A stretch of 64,000 nt of DNA. Source: Methylocaldum marinum (GTDB taxonomy: Bacteria; Pseudomonadota; Gammaproteobacteria; Methylococcales; Methylococcaceae). Below, one piece after another: positions 45,508 to 54,739 of the stretch (within the stretch, counting starts at the first letter, position 1; the number at the start of each line of letters is the position of its first letter). The position numbers and the translations under genes were made by a program. Location: contig NZ_AP017928.1 of NCBI RefSeq assembly GCF_003584645.1, positions 5,965,501-6,029,500 on the forward strand, written 5' to 3'. Below the pieces are notes generated by a model. It did no database searches, was not told where the DNA came from, and saw nothing but the letters and a program-made list of their open reading frames with translations.

Positions 45508-46200
45508 GTGATATTGGAACCGGAAAAGATCGCGAAAAAGCTGGGCGTGAGTTTCAAGAATCCCGCTTTGGTCAGGAGGGCTCTGACACACCGCAGTGCG
45601 GAAAGCGAGAACAATGAACGACTCGAATTCCTCGGTGACTCCGTGCTCGGGTTCGTAATCGCGGAGCGGCTTTACGAAAAGTTCACGGAAGCCGATGAAG
45701 GAGTTCTCAGCCGGCTGCGTGCCACTCTCGTGAATCAGACTTCCTTGGCGGAATTGGCGCGCAAATTGAATCTGGGCGATTACCTGGTCTTGGGATCGGG
45801 CGAGTTGAAAAGTGGCGGGTACCGGCGTGACTCGATTTTGTCCGATGCCTTGGAGGCCGTTATCGGTGCTTTGCTTATCGACCAGGGAATGGACGCCTGC
45901 CGGGAGTGGATTTTGAAACTTTTCGCCGAGCCCATAGACGGCCTTTCATTGCGGGATTGGAAAAAAGATCCGAAGACCCGATTGCAGGAGCTGATGCAGG
46001 CGCGAGGACTCGAACTGCCCATTTATAATCTCAAAACGGTGTTTGGCCAGCCGCATGACCAGAGCTTCTGCGTGGAGTGCCGCGTTTCGCTGATTCCGGT
46101 TTCCTGCGAGGGTGTTGGCTCTTCCCGGAAAAAGGCGGAGCAGCAGGCGGCGGAAAAGATGTTGGATTTGTTGGCGGAGAAATTGGGGCTCAAACCATGA
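45508..46200 (+). CDS. rnc: Ribonuclease III
   Basis: Cuts double-stranded RNA in rRNA maturation. The GTG at 45508 follows the ribosome site AGGTGAG and gives 230 aa, the usual size; an upstream ATG at 45427 adds an unconserved 27-residue leader. The catalytic signature is 'NERLEFLGDSVLGFVIAERL', the second acidic site 'DALEAVIGALLIDQG', and the dsRNA-binding domain runs from about 155 ('DPKTRLQELMQARGLELPIY') to the end ('GSSRKKAEQQAAEKML'). It overlaps era by four bases. Confidence 0.96.
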   Translation: MILEPEKIAKKLGVSFKNPALVRRALTHRSAESENNERLEFLGDSVLGFVIAERLYEKFTEADEGVLSRLRATLVNQTSLAELARKLNLGDYLVLGSGELKSGGYRRDSILSDALEAVIGALLIDQGMDACREWILKLFAEPIDGLSLRDWKKDPKTRLQELMQARGLELPIYNLKTVFGQPHDQSFCVECRVSLIPVSCEGVGSSRKKAEQQAAEKMLDLLAEKLGLKP

Positions 46201-47078
46201 AAGCGGGCTTCGTCGCCTTGGTGGGGCGTCCCAACGTCGGTAAATCCACCCTTCTCAATCACCTGGTCGGTCAAAAGATCAGTATCACCTCGCGTCGACC
46301 GCAGACGACGCGGCATCGCATCTGCGGTATCAAAACCACGGAGGAGGGGCAGATCGTTTTTGTCGACACGCCGGGCATCCATGCCAGCCAGAAGCGTGCG
46401 ATGAACCGCTACCTCAACCGCGCTGCGGTGTCCGCCCTGCTCGATGTGGACCTGATCATCTGGATCATCGATAGACCGAACTGGCTACGCGAGGACGATC
46501 TGGTTCTGGAACGAATCAAATCGGCCGGTGTCCCCGTGGTCCTGGTCATCAACAAAGTCGACAGACTCGAAGACAAAGCTGTGTTATTGCCCTTTCTGGA
46601 AGAAGCGGCGGCTCGCCATTCGTTCGCCGATCTGGTTCCGGTCTCCGCCTTAAAGGGCGTTAATCTCGACGTTTTGGAGCGAAAAATCATCGCGCTCTTG
46701 CCGGAGGGCGAACCGATTTTTCCCGAGGATCAAATCACAGACAAGCCGGAACGGTTTTTTGCCGCTGAAGTGATTCGGGAAAAACTGCTGCGTTCGCTGT
46801 CGCAGGAGGTGCCTCACGCGCTTACGGTAGAGATCGAGCAGTTCAAGATCGAAGGCGGATTGACGCGTATCAATGCGGTGATTTGGGTCGAGCGCGAGGG
46901 CCAGAAGGCAATCATCATCGGGCACGGCGGCGAAGTGCTCAAGAAGGTCGGGGAGCGGGCACGCCACGAACTGGAACATCTGCTCGACAGCAAGGTTTAC
47001 CTGGAGCTTTGGGTTAAGGTAAAGAAAGGTTGGTCGGATGACGAGCGTGCACTGCACAGCCTCGGCTACGTCGAATGA
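46197..47078 (+). CDS. era: GTPase Era
   Basis: Ribosome-assembly GTPase that binds 16S rRNA 3' end. The ATG at 46197 overlaps the rnc stop (ATGA) and gives 293 aa, normal for Era. G1 'ALVGRPNVGKSTLLNHLVG', G2 'SRRPQTTRHRICGI', G3 'VFVDTPGIH' and G4 'VLVINKVDRLED' are intact. The KH domain includes 'IWVEREGQKAIIIGHGGEVL'. Confidence 0.98.
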   Translation: MKAGFVALVGRPNVGKSTLLNHLVGQKISITSRRPQTTRHRICGIKTTEEGQIVFVDTPGIHASQKRAMNRYLNRAAVSALLDVDLIIWIIDRPNWLREDDLVLERIKSAGVPVVLVINKVDRLEDKAVLLPFLEEAAARHSFADLVPVSALKGVNLDVLERKIIALLPEGEPIFPEDQITDKPERFFAAEVIREKLLRSLSQEVPHALTVEIEQFKIEGGLTRINAVIWVEREGQKAIIIGHGGEVLKKVGERARHELEHLLDSKVYLELWVKVKKGWSDDERALHSLGYVE

Positions 47079-47823
47079 AGGGAGCAGGAGCGATTCCCCG
47101 GATTTTCGAGACCGAATCTCGTTGCAGAGCGGTTTCGTTCTTCACAGCAGAGCTTATCGCGAGTCGAGTCTGCTTCTCGACGTTTTCACTCTGAATTTCG
47201 GTCGGCTTCGGCTATTGGCGAAAGGCGCTCGGAAAAGCAAGAAAGGTCTGCACGCCTTATTGCAGCCGTTCGTCGGATTGCGCCTTTCTTGGACGGGAAA
47301 AGGCGATCTGCCGATTTTGACGGATGCGGAAGCCGCGGGAACCGGCGTCGAGCTGAGCGGTTCCAAGCTGTTCTGCGGATTCTACATCAACGAGTTACTG
47401 CTTCATTTTCTCCCCTCCCGCGATCCTCATCCGGAAGTATTCCATCTGTATCGGAGTACGTTGGACCAGCTTGCCACCGATGATGGCGTCGAGCGTATTC
47501 TGAGATTGTTCGAAGTCTCGCTGTTAGGCGAGATGGGGTACGGCTTGTCCCTGGACCGGGACGCGATCTCCGGGCAGCCCATCGATGCCACAAAGCGGTA
47601 CGTGTATAGGATTGAGCACGGTCCGGTGGAGAACGATGAAGGCATTGCAGAGTCGGTCGGAGGCGCCACCTTGCTCGCATTGGAGCAAAAGACGCTGAAC
47701 GCTCCGGACGAACTCCAGGAAGCGAAACGTCTCATGCGGCAGGTGATCAATTATCATCTCAATGGAAAACGTCTCAAGAGTCGGGACTTCTTCAAACAAG
47801 TCACAAAAGATAGGCCATCATGA
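47038..47823 (+). CDS. recO: DNA repair protein RecO
   Basis: Mediator that helps load RecA in the RecFOR pathway. 261 aa from the ATG at 47038, which overlaps era by 41 bases and adds about 28 unconserved residues before the OB fold; a later start near 47122 (LQSGFVLHSRAYRESS) is possible. Features are 'SGFVLHSRAYRESSLLLDVF', 'GRLRLLAKGARKSKKGLHAL', 'FYINELLLHFLPSRDPHPEV' and 'LMRQVINYHLNGKRLKSRDF'. The last overlaps pdxJ by four bases. Confidence 0.94.
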   Translation: MTSVHCTASATSNEGSRSDSPDFRDRISLQSGFVLHSRAYRESSLLLDVFTLNFGRLRLLAKGARKSKKGLHALLQPFVGLRLSWTGKGDLPILTDAEAAGTGVELSGSKLFCGFYINELLLHFLPSRDPHPEVFHLYRSTLDQLATDDGVERILRLFEVSLLGEMGYGLSLDRDAISGQPIDATKRYVYRIEHGPVENDEGIAESVGGATLLALEQKTLNAPDELQEAKRLMRQVINYHLNGKRLKSRDFFKQVTKDRPS

Positions 47824-48572
47824 TGACATCTCGCCCGATCCTGCTCGGAGTAAACATCGATCATATTGCAACCATCCGGCAAGCCAGGCACACCAAATAC
47901 CCGGAAGTGATTCAGGCGGCCCTGCTCGCCGAGCAAGCGGGTGCCGACGGTATTACCGCCCATCTTCGGGAAGATCGCCGGCATATACAGGACCGGGATA
48001 TCCGTTTACTGCGCGACATGATCGAAACCCGTCTGAATCTGGAAATGGCGGTGACCGATGAGATGGTCGGCATCGCAAGATCGGTGCAGCCGCAGGCTTG
48101 CTGCCTGGTGCCTGAGCGGCGCCAAGAATTGACCACCGAGGGCGGTCTCGATGTGGCGGGGAATTTCGAGCGGATCCAGACCGCTTGCGAAGCATTGGGG
48201 GAAGCCGGGATTGTCGTCTCCTTGTTCATCGACGCCGATTTTCGTCAGATCGAAGCCGCTGCGAAAACCGGTGCTCCAGTGATCGAACTCCATACCGGAC
48301 ACTATGCCGACGCCGTGTCGGACAAAGAGGGCAAGGATGAGTTTCGGCGCCTTGCGCGCGCGGCGGAATACGCAGCGGGATTGGGGCTCAGGGTGAATGC
48401 CGGGCATGGATTGAATTATCACAATGTACAGGAAATCTCCCGTATTTCTCAGGTGGAGGAGCTCAACATCGGGCATGCCATCGTCGCACGGGCGCTGTTC
48501 GTCGGTCTGGAGCGGGCGGTCGGTGATATGAAGCGGGCGATGGAGACGGCGCGCTTATCAATTGACCCATAG
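47820..48572 (+). CDS. pdxJ: Pyridoxine 5'-phosphate synthase
   Basis: Final step of DXP-dependent vitamin B6 synthesis: condenses 1-deoxyxylulose 5-phosphate with 3-amino-2-oxopropyl phosphate. 250 aa. Landmarks are 'GVNIDHIATIRQARHTKYPE', 'GITAHLREDRRHIQDRDI', 'NLEMAVTDEMVGIA', 'CCLVPERRQELTTEGGLDV' and 'GLRVNAGHGLNYHNV'. acpS, which often follows pdxJ, is not present. Confidence 0.97.
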   Translation: MMTSRPILLGVNIDHIATIRQARHTKYPEVIQAALLAEQAGADGITAHLREDRRHIQDRDIRLLRDMIETRLNLEMAVTDEMVGIARSVQPQACCLVPERRQELTTEGGLDVAGNFERIQTACEALGEAGIVVSLFIDADFRQIEAAAKTGAPVIELHTGHYADAVSDKEGKDEFRRLARAAEYAAGLGLRVNAGHGLNYHNVQEISRISQVEELNIGHAIVARALFVGLERAVGDMKRAMETARLSIDP

Positions 48573-48764
48573 GGTTTAATCTGCCATAGTTGAAAAGCTA
48601 TCGAATTGAACGGCTGACCGGCTTTTTCGCATGCCGTTGTAGCTGGGATATCCTGAACACTCGCGTTACTTCGAGTTGCAGCGTCGCACGGGGTAGAGAA
48701 GTGCCGGGGCCCCCAGCATAATAATGATCGACGATGGCTGGGGCAGCATAGCGGAGGAGATGGG

Positions 48765-49433
48765 GTGTACAGAAGATATCAGAGCGAGTCAACGACTGCG
48801 CCCGCGGTGCGTGCGGGGACTGCGGTTCGGTATCCCGTTTCCGGCGGTCGGCACCTGGCCGTGCAATCACTGTTCGCCTTGTTTGCAGGCTTTGTCGGTT
48901 TTCTTGCCATTTCCTTCTATCTATCGAATCGCCTGGAAACTCAGATGGCGAGTCCGGCCGCAGGGCATGCCAGGATCAATGCCATCAGCCAGCAAATGGA
49001 AACGCTCCAGCGCAAGTTCGGGGTACTCCTGGCGGAATCCGTCGAAATGAGGCTCAAGGACCTTCAGAAGAGCATCGAGGCCGGAACGATCAGTGCGGCC
49101 GATCTCGAGACGTTCGAACGATTAAGAAGCGACCTGGCGATTTTGGAGGGTTACGCCGAAGCGGGCGGAGCGAATGCATTCGACAGTGCCGAAATCGAAC
49201 ATTCCCGTTTCCGGCCGCTGCCCGGTTCCGGCCTGGTCCGCAATGAAGAACTCATGGACGAAGTTGTGAAGGTAAAAAATCTGCTTTACTTCTGCGCGGC
49301 CAGTCTTGCCACGACCACCGTTCTCATCAGCGGCTATTGGTTGCGTCAGCGTAGTCGTACACATCGCATCCAATCGCGAATGGCCGCGGTGCCGATGCTG
49401 GCCAGAAAAACCGGTGGCGACTCCGGCGATTGA
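48765..49433 (+). CDS. Two-span membrane protein with a coiled coil, unknown
   Basis: 222 aa from the GTG at 48765, preceded by the strong ribosome site GGAGGAGA. Transmembrane segments near 33-53 ('SLFALFAGFVGFLAISFYL') and 178-196 ('YFCAASLATTTVLISGYWL') bracket a periplasmic region with a probable coiled coil at 70-120 ('INAISQQMETLQRKFGVLLA', 'MRLKDLQKSIEAGTISAADL'). The arrangement recalls signal-sensing modules but no HAMP or output domain follows. It sits where acpS is often found after pdxJ. No family recognised. Confidence 0.7.
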   Translation: MYRRYQSESTTAPAVRAGTAVRYPVSGGRHLAVQSLFALFAGFVGFLAISFYLSNRLETQMASPAAGHARINAISQQMETLQRKFGVLLAESVEMRLKDLQKSIEAGTISAADLETFERLRSDLAILEGYAEAGGANAFDSAEIEHSRFRPLPGSGLVRNEELMDEVVKVKNLLYFCAASLATTTVLISGYWLRQRSRTHRIQSRMAAVPMLARKTGGDSGD

Positions 49434-49725
49434 TACGGTGCTCGGGGTTCCAGCCTATTAGTTATCGGAAGAATCACTTTTCGGTACCTCGGTTTTTTCC
49501 GCTCAGCCCAGCTTTTTATCATCGCGTTTGCGCGAGAATTACTGAATTCGTCCCGGCCGAAACGGGCAGACGGATGCGTATCCGGGTGAAAATGAATCGG
49601 GACTTCTAAGCACATCCTTCCTTTTGCTTGTCCAAGAAAGCCGTAATCCGATCTAACGAAAATCGCTCGCTAATCGACTCCATCGAATAAGGCGTCATTT
49701 CCGCTCTCCAAAGCTTGTTACCCAT

Positions 49726-50688
49726 ATGCAGAGAATTTTGAGCATAGCCCCGATGCTGGACTGGACGGACCGGCATTTTCGCTATTTTGCTCGGCTGATT
49801 TCCCGGCGGGTGTTGCTGTATACCGAGATGATTACTACCGGCGCAATTTTGTACGGTAATCGAGATCATCTATTGGGCTTTCATCCCGCCGAAAAGCCGC
49901 TGGCACTTCAGTTGGGCGGCAGCAACCCTTCACATCTCGCCGAGTGTGCACGGATTGCGGAAAGCTATGGATACGATGAGATTAATCTAAACGTCGGATG
50001 CCCGAGCGATCGGGTGCAGAATGGCCGGTTCGGTGCATGCCTGATGGCGGAGCCCGAACTCGTTTCCGAGTGCGTGGCGGCAATGGCCGACGCCGTATCG
50101 CTTCCGATTACGGTCAAAACCCGGATCGGCATCGACGAGAAGGACGCCTACGAAGATCTTGCGCGTTTCGTCGAGATCGTCTCGTCCGGCGGCTGCCGAA
50201 CTTTTATCATTCACGCCAGAAAAGCTTGGCTCAAGGGCTTGTCGCCCCGGGAAAACCGCGAAGTACCGCCGTTGAGATACGATGTTGTCAACCGAATCAA
50301 ACAGGATTATCCGGCACTGGAAATTGTCCTGAACGGCGGTGTTGCCGATCTCGACCAGGCGGAACGCCATCTCGATCGGGTGGACGGTGTGATGATAGGG
50401 CGCGCGGCTTACCATCAGCCGTACCTGCTTGCAGAAGCCGATCGGCGATTTTTCGGTGACGACCGTCCGGCGCGGTCGCGGCGCCAGGTGGTCGAGGCGC
50501 TGGTGCCTTACGTCGAGAAGCAATTACAACAGGGTATACGTTTGCAGGCTGTCGCTCGGCACATCCTAGGCCTATATCACGCTCGGCCGGGCGGGCGGGT
50601 ATGGCGCAGATATCTCAGCCAGCATGCGACTAAACCGGAGGCGGGTGCGGAAGTTCTATTCGAAGCCTCCCGTTATTGTGAGGAATAG
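49726..50688 (+). CDS. dusA: tRNA-dihydrouridine(20/20a) synthase DusA
   Basis: FMN enzyme that reduces uridines 20/20a of tRNA. 320 aa. DusA-type landmarks are 'SIAPMLDWTDRHFRYFARLI', 'LYTEMITTGAILYGN', 'LQLGGSNPSHLAECA', 'NVGCPSDRVQNGRFGACLM' with the catalytic Cys105, 'KTRIGIDEKDAYEDLARFV', 'HARKAWLKGLSPRENREVPP' and 'LNGGVADLDQAERHLDRVDG', 'MIGRAAYHQPYLL'. Length and motifs are complete. Single gene before folE. Confidence 0.96.
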   Translation: MQRILSIAPMLDWTDRHFRYFARLISRRVLLYTEMITTGAILYGNRDHLLGFHPAEKPLALQLGGSNPSHLAECARIAESYGYDEINLNVGCPSDRVQNGRFGACLMAEPELVSECVAAMADAVSLPITVKTRIGIDEKDAYEDLARFVEIVSSGGCRTFIIHARKAWLKGLSPRENREVPPLRYDVVNRIKQDYPALEIVLNGGVADLDQAERHLDRVDGVMIGRAAYHQPYLLAEADRRFFGDDRPARSRRQVVEALVPYVEKQLQQGIRLQAVARHILGLYHARPGGRVWRRYLSQHATKPEAGAEVLFEASRYCEE

Positions 50689-50761
50689 ATCAGGATTCAA
50701 CGGAAAGACAGGGTAGGGCCCCGCGCGATATACTTACCGATTACCATTGGTGGTTTCAGTC

Positions 50762-51319
50762 ATGCAAAACGAATTGGAGCATCTTTTTTCAAATATAATT
50801 CAAGCGCTTGGCGAGGATGTCAATCGAGAAGGCCTGGTCGATACGCCGAAGCGTGCGGCGGCGGCCTTCCGGTTCCTCAACAGCGGATACAATCAACGCC
50901 TCGAACGTGTCCTGAATAACGCAATTTTCGAGGCCGATACCGAGGATATGGTGATCGTAAAGGACATCGAATTATATTCGCTGTGCGAGCACCATCTTCT
51001 GCCCTTCATAGGTAAATGCCACGTCGCCTATTTACCGAAAGGCAAGGTCATCGGGCTTTCCAAGATCGCGCGAATCGTCGAAATGTACGCTCGTCGGCTT
51101 CAGATTCAGGAGCGTCTGACCAAACAGATCGCGGACGCTATACAGACCGCAGTCAATCCGGTAGGGGTTGCCGTGGTGATCGAAGCCAAGCATCTGTGCA
51201 TGATGATGCGCGGTGTGGAGAAGCAGAACTCGGTCATGACCACCTCGTCCATGTTGGGGCTGTTCCGCAAGCAAATCAGTACGCGCTCGGAATTCCTGAA
51301 TCTCATCAACCGAAAATAG
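50762..51319 (+). CDS. folE: GTP cyclohydrolase I
   Basis: Converts GTP to dihydroneopterin triphosphate, first step of folate synthesis. The ATG at 50762 gives 185 aa, the usual size; ATG at 50747 would add five residues. Zinc-binding and catalytic motifs are 'LYSLCEHHLLPFIGKCHVAY', 'GLSKIARIVEMYARRLQIQE' and 'VIEAKHLCMMMRGVEKQNS'. Followed 16 bases later by hemH. Confidence 0.96.
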   Translation: MQNELEHLFSNIIQALGEDVNREGLVDTPKRAAAAFRFLNSGYNQRLERVLNNAIFEADTEDMVIVKDIELYSLCEHHLLPFIGKCHVAYLPKGKVIGLSKIARIVEMYARRLQIQERLTKQIADAIQTAVNPVGVAVVIEAKHLCMMMRGVEKQNSVMTTSSMLGLFRKQISTRSEFLNLINRK

Positions 51320-51335
51320 CGCAGGGAATAGGTTT

Positions 51336-52328
51336 GTGGCCGATACAGGAAAGGCCCCACGCTGGGGCGTGCTTCTCGTCAATCTGGGTACGCCCGAGGC
51401 TCCGAGCGCGGCTGCGGTTAGACGCTATCTGCGAGAGTTTCTATGGGACCCCCGGGTCGTCGAGCTGCCGAGGCCGCTTTGGTGGATCATCCTTAACGGA
51501 CTGATTTTGTGGGTGCGGCCGTCCAAATCGGCTCGAGCTTATCGCTCGATCTGGACCGACAAGGGTTCTCCGCTACTGGCGTTAAGCATGGCCTTGAGCC
51601 GAGCGGTGGGAGCGGAGATATCCGCGAGAAGCGGCGGCGAGATCGTCGTAGAGCTCGCGATGCGCTACGGAAAGCCCGGCATTCCTCAGTCATTGGAAAA
51701 GCTGAGGAGTGTCGGGATCGAAGGACTTCTGGTATTGCCGCTCTATCCCCAGTATTCTTCGCCGAGCACCGGGAGCGTGTTCGATCAGGTCGCGTCGGTT
51801 TTGAAAACTTGGCGCTATATCCCCGAAATTCGATTCATCAGCGACTATCACGTGTATCCCGCGTATATTCGTGCCGTAGCGAGACGAATACGCGACTTCT
51901 GGAAAGAAAAGGGTAAAGCCGGTTTTCTGCTGTTTTCATTTCACGGCTTGCCTGAACGGAGCCGGTCCCTCGGCGACCCCTATTACCAGCAGTGCCATGC
52001 AAGCGCGAAACGGATCGCGGATGAATTGGCGCTTTCGGAGAATGATTGGCAGCTGGTTTTTCAGTCGCGTTTCGGCCGCGGGCGCTGGTTGCAGCCTTAT
52101 TGCGTCGAAATTCTCCGGACCCTACCTCAAAGGGGAGTCAAAGACGTCGATGTGGTTTGTCCGGGCTTTGCCGTGGATTGCCTGGAAACCTTGGAAGAAA
52201 TCGGAATTGCCAATGAGGCCGTCTTCAGAAAAGCCGGTGGTGAGCGGTATCGGTTAATTCCCTCACTGAATGACAGTCCGGAACATGCCGACGTACTTGC
52301 CGGTTTGATAAAGGAATATCTTCAATAG
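51336..52328 (+). CDS. hemH: Ferrochelatase
   Basis: Inserts Fe2+ into protoporphyrin IX, the last step of protoheme synthesis. 330 aa from the GTG at 51336. Landmarks are 'GVLLVNLGTPEAPSAAAVRR', 'REFLWDPRVVELPRPLWW', 'ELAMRYGKPGIPQSLEKL', 'LPLYPQYSSPSTGSVFDQV', the catalytic His in 'FSFHGLPERS' and 'VFQSRFGRGRWLQPY', 'CPGFAVDCLETLEEI'. In the canonical motif a Lys or Pro replaces one Arg, a conservative difference. Confidence 0.96.
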   Translation: MADTGKAPRWGVLLVNLGTPEAPSAAAVRRYLREFLWDPRVVELPRPLWWIILNGLILWVRPSKSARAYRSIWTDKGSPLLALSMALSRAVGAEISARSGGEIVVELAMRYGKPGIPQSLEKLRSVGIEGLLVLPLYPQYSSPSTGSVFDQVASVLKTWRYIPEIRFISDYHVYPAYIRAVARRIRDFWKEKGKAGFLLFSFHGLPERSRSLGDPYYQQCHASAKRIADELALSENDWQLVFQSRFGRGRWLQPYCVEILRTLPQRGVKDVDVVCPGFAVDCLETLEEIGIANEAVFRKAGGERYRLIPSLNDSPEHADVLAGLIKEYLQ

Positions 52329-52835
52329 TGGAAAACGAGTCAATTCGTATAAATGAGCTTGAAAATCTCATCGAATTGTTCATCGATTCTCGGAATCCTT
52401 TCATTGATAACATCAATTTAATGATCGAATCCGAGAGTTCGTCTTTCTCCTTCCTGATAGCTTAGGTTTTCGGATTACGCGAGGACTGTCGCGGCATAGG
52501 CCAATTCCGGTGTGCGGTGACATATGACCAGTCGCCCGATTTCATGCAGCAGTCCCTAGAGAAACAAGACTTGCGCAGGCTCGCGAGAGGTATGGTCTTT
52601 TGCGAGTAGCCTGGCGGTCAGGCCGCAGCGCACGCTCATGCTCCAGAATTCTTTCATGGTCATCAAGCGGTTCGTCAAGGAAGAGAATTTGTCGACGACT
52701 AAGGTCGTCATATTGATTTGACTGGCACTCGGAGAAGTGGCATCTATATTATCTTAGTACAGGGAAGACTTTATACGTGACGTGGTTTCAATTGTTTCTC
52801 TTTTTTGATCGAGCTTCGGACTTTTATCGAATGCC
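52329..52835. other. Gap between hemH and the GGDEF-EAL gene
   Basis: 507 bases. The central part holds a minus-strand HDOD pseudogene (listed separately). The flanks show no further gene; the last 120 bases are AT-rich and probably contain the promoter of the gene at 52836. Confidence 0.5.
52475..52711 (-). pseudogene. HDOD-domain protein remnant with internal stop
   Basis: Read from 52711 on the minus strand, the frame gives an HDOD-like core: 'SSLTNRLMTMKEFWSMSVRC', 'GLTARLLAKDHTSREPAQVL', then 'FL', a TAG stop, and on in the same frame 'GLLHEIGRLVI' and 'TPELAYAATVLA' to a TAA at 52475-52477. 'FW-xxS', 'AxxLA' and 'GLLH-IG-LV' are the characteristic landmarks of the domain. Both the N-terminal and C-terminal parts of a normal protein (about 280 aa or more) are missing. 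The in-frame stop and truncation mark it as decayed. Confidence 0.65.
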
Positions 52836-54674
52836 ATGACGCCAGCCAACCAGTTCGGCACAAAGCTGATTGTTATCGGTGACCATAACGAGCATCATCG
52901 GATTCAAGTCGAGTCAATTCTGTCTGAAGCCGGTTTCGTGAATTTCTTGGTAGTCTCAAATGGAATAGAACTTCTCGAGAGTTTGCGGAAGTTCCAGCGT
53001 AACCCTGAAGATATCGGACTTATTATTCTTAATGGCAGCCTGCCTGAATGTCGGATCGATGAGTTCTGTCTATCCTTTTCCTCGATAGACGAGGGTATCG
53101 GTATTCCGGCGATAGTCTTTACCGACGAATCGGCCGAATTGAACAGCACGCAAGTGCGGCGTCTGTCTCATTTGAGCCGACAAGGCGTCAGCCTAATGAC
53201 CAAACCCATTCGCGAGTGCGATTTTATCCCCTTGGTCAACATGAGTTTGATACTCAGAAACGAGCGCCACCTGAGGCGTAGTCAAGAGGAGCAGCTCCTG
53301 AATGAACTCTCCGAGCGCAAGATCATGGAAGCCCGATTCAAATATCTCGTGGCCCATGATGAATTGACCGGTCTTGCCAATCGCCGTAGCCTGGAAAAGC
53401 GGCTTCAACTGGCGATTCATCGATGCCGCAACTTCGATCAGGAGGGGGCGCTGCTCTACCTGGATCTGGATCGATTCAATATGATCAACGACCTCGAGGG
53501 ACACGAGACCGGTGATCGCTTGTTGGTGGAGACGGTGAGCCTGCTTCATGGCACGCTCGATTCGGATCATATCGCAGCCCGCATCGGTGCGGACGAGTTT
53601 TGTATCTTTTTGGAAAACGTAAAACAGCAGGAGGCCTTGTCCGTCGCTGAACGTCTTCGTAAAGCCCTGGATGGTTTCCGCTTCGTTACCGGACAGGACA
53701 GTTACCACATCTCGGCCAGCATCGGCGTGTCGCTACTGGAATCGCGGAGGTTGGCCAGTCATCCGAGCGTTTTGATTGCCGAAGCTCATCAAGCCTGCTA
53801 CGTGGCGAAAGCGAACGGGCGCAACATGGTTCAGTTATACAATGACAAGGATACCGAGGCTTGTACCCGGCGCAGCGACATTTTGTGGGTCCCGTTGATT
53901 CGGGAAGCCTTGATGGAAAACCGGTTTTTTCTGGTTTTCCAGCCGGTGGTCAGAGTCAAGGACGGTGCGATCACCCATTACGAAGTCTTGATCCGAATGA
54001 AAGGCAAGCGTTCGGATATATTCGCGCCGGGAGAGTTCATCCCGGTCGCCGAGCGCATGGGCTTGATTCATCACATCGATCTCTGGGTCGTGGATAAAGC
54101 GATAGATTTCCTCGCAGCCCTGCCGGAAGATCAGTCGCATGTCAGCCTAACAATAAATTTGTCAGGCGTCGCATTTCAGGATCAGTCCTTGTTGCCTCTG
54201 ATCAAGCAGAAGCTGGAAATGACCTGGATATCCGCGTCCCGGCTGGCATTCGAAATCACCGAAACCGCGACGGTTGCGAATTATCAGCAAACTCGGGAGA
54301 TGATCGCGCGAATTAGAGCATTGGGATGCCATTTCGCCTTGGATGATTTCGGTGCCGGTTTTAGTTCCTTCGATTACATCAAAAGATTCCCGGTCGATTA
54401 CCTAAAGATCGACGGGCAATTTATAAAGAATCTCCTTCATGACGAAACCGATCAGGTACTCGTCAAGGCGATGATCGATATTGCGCGGAAACTGGGGAAA
54501 AAGACGATCGCCGAATATGTCGAAAATCCCAAGGTTCTTTCACTCCTGAAGACGCTCGGTGTAGATTATGTTCAAGGTTATCTGATAGGTAAGCCGGAAC
54601 CCCATTTGCTGGACAAAACAACAATCCCGATCAACGAGATCGCCAATTCATCACAGGCGACACAAGTGGCTTGA
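52836..54674 (+). CDS. REC-GGDEF-EAL protein, probable c-di-GMP phosphodiesterase
   Basis: 612 aa. An N-terminal receiver-like domain (about 8-140) has Asn66 where the phospho-acceptor Asp belongs ('LIILNGSLP'), so it is probably not phosphorylated. The GGDEF domain (about 170-340) has 'DELTGLANRRSLEKRLQ' and 'LYLDLDRFNMINDLEGH' but the active-site loop is GADEF (251-255). The EAL domain (about 355-595) keeps its catalytic residues: 'YEVLIRM', 'LTINLSG', 'FEITETAT', 'LDDFGAGFSSFDYIKRFPVD' with the double Asp, 'YLKIDGQFI', 'TIAEYVE' and 'VQGYLIGKP'. Inference: mainly a phosphodiesterase with degenerate regulatory domains. Confidence 0.9.
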   Translation: MTPANQFGTKLIVIGDHNEHHRIQVESILSEAGFVNFLVVSNGIELLESLRKFQRNPEDIGLIILNGSLPECRIDEFCLSFSSIDEGIGIPAIVFTDESAELNSTQVRRLSHLSRQGVSLMTKPIRECDFIPLVNMSLILRNERHLRRSQEEQLLNELSERKIMEARFKYLVAHDELTGLANRRSLEKRLQLAIHRCRNFDQEGALLYLDLDRFNMINDLEGHETGDRLLVETVSLLHGTLDSDHIAARIGADEFCIFLENVKQQEALSVAERLRKALDGFRFVTGQDSYHISASIGVSLLESRRLASHPSVLIAEAHQACYVAKANGRNMVQLYNDKDTEACTRRSDILWVPLIREALMENRFFLVFQPVVRVKDGAITHYEVLIRMKGKRSDIFAPGEFIPVAERMGLIHHIDLWVVDKAIDFLAALPEDQSHVSLTINLSGVAFQDQSLLPLIKQKLEMTWISASRLAFEITETATVANYQQTREMIARIRALGCHFALDDFGAGFSSFDYIKRFPVDYLKIDGQFIKNLLHDETDQVLVKAMIDIARKLGKKTIAEYVENPKVLSLLKTLGVDYVQGYLIGKPEPHLLDKTTIPINEIANSSQATQVA

Positions 54675-54739
54675 TCGAACCGGCCGTTTTGGTTTCAGGT
54701 TTTATTGTTTAAGCGCTCAGCCGCATATTTCCTTATCCC

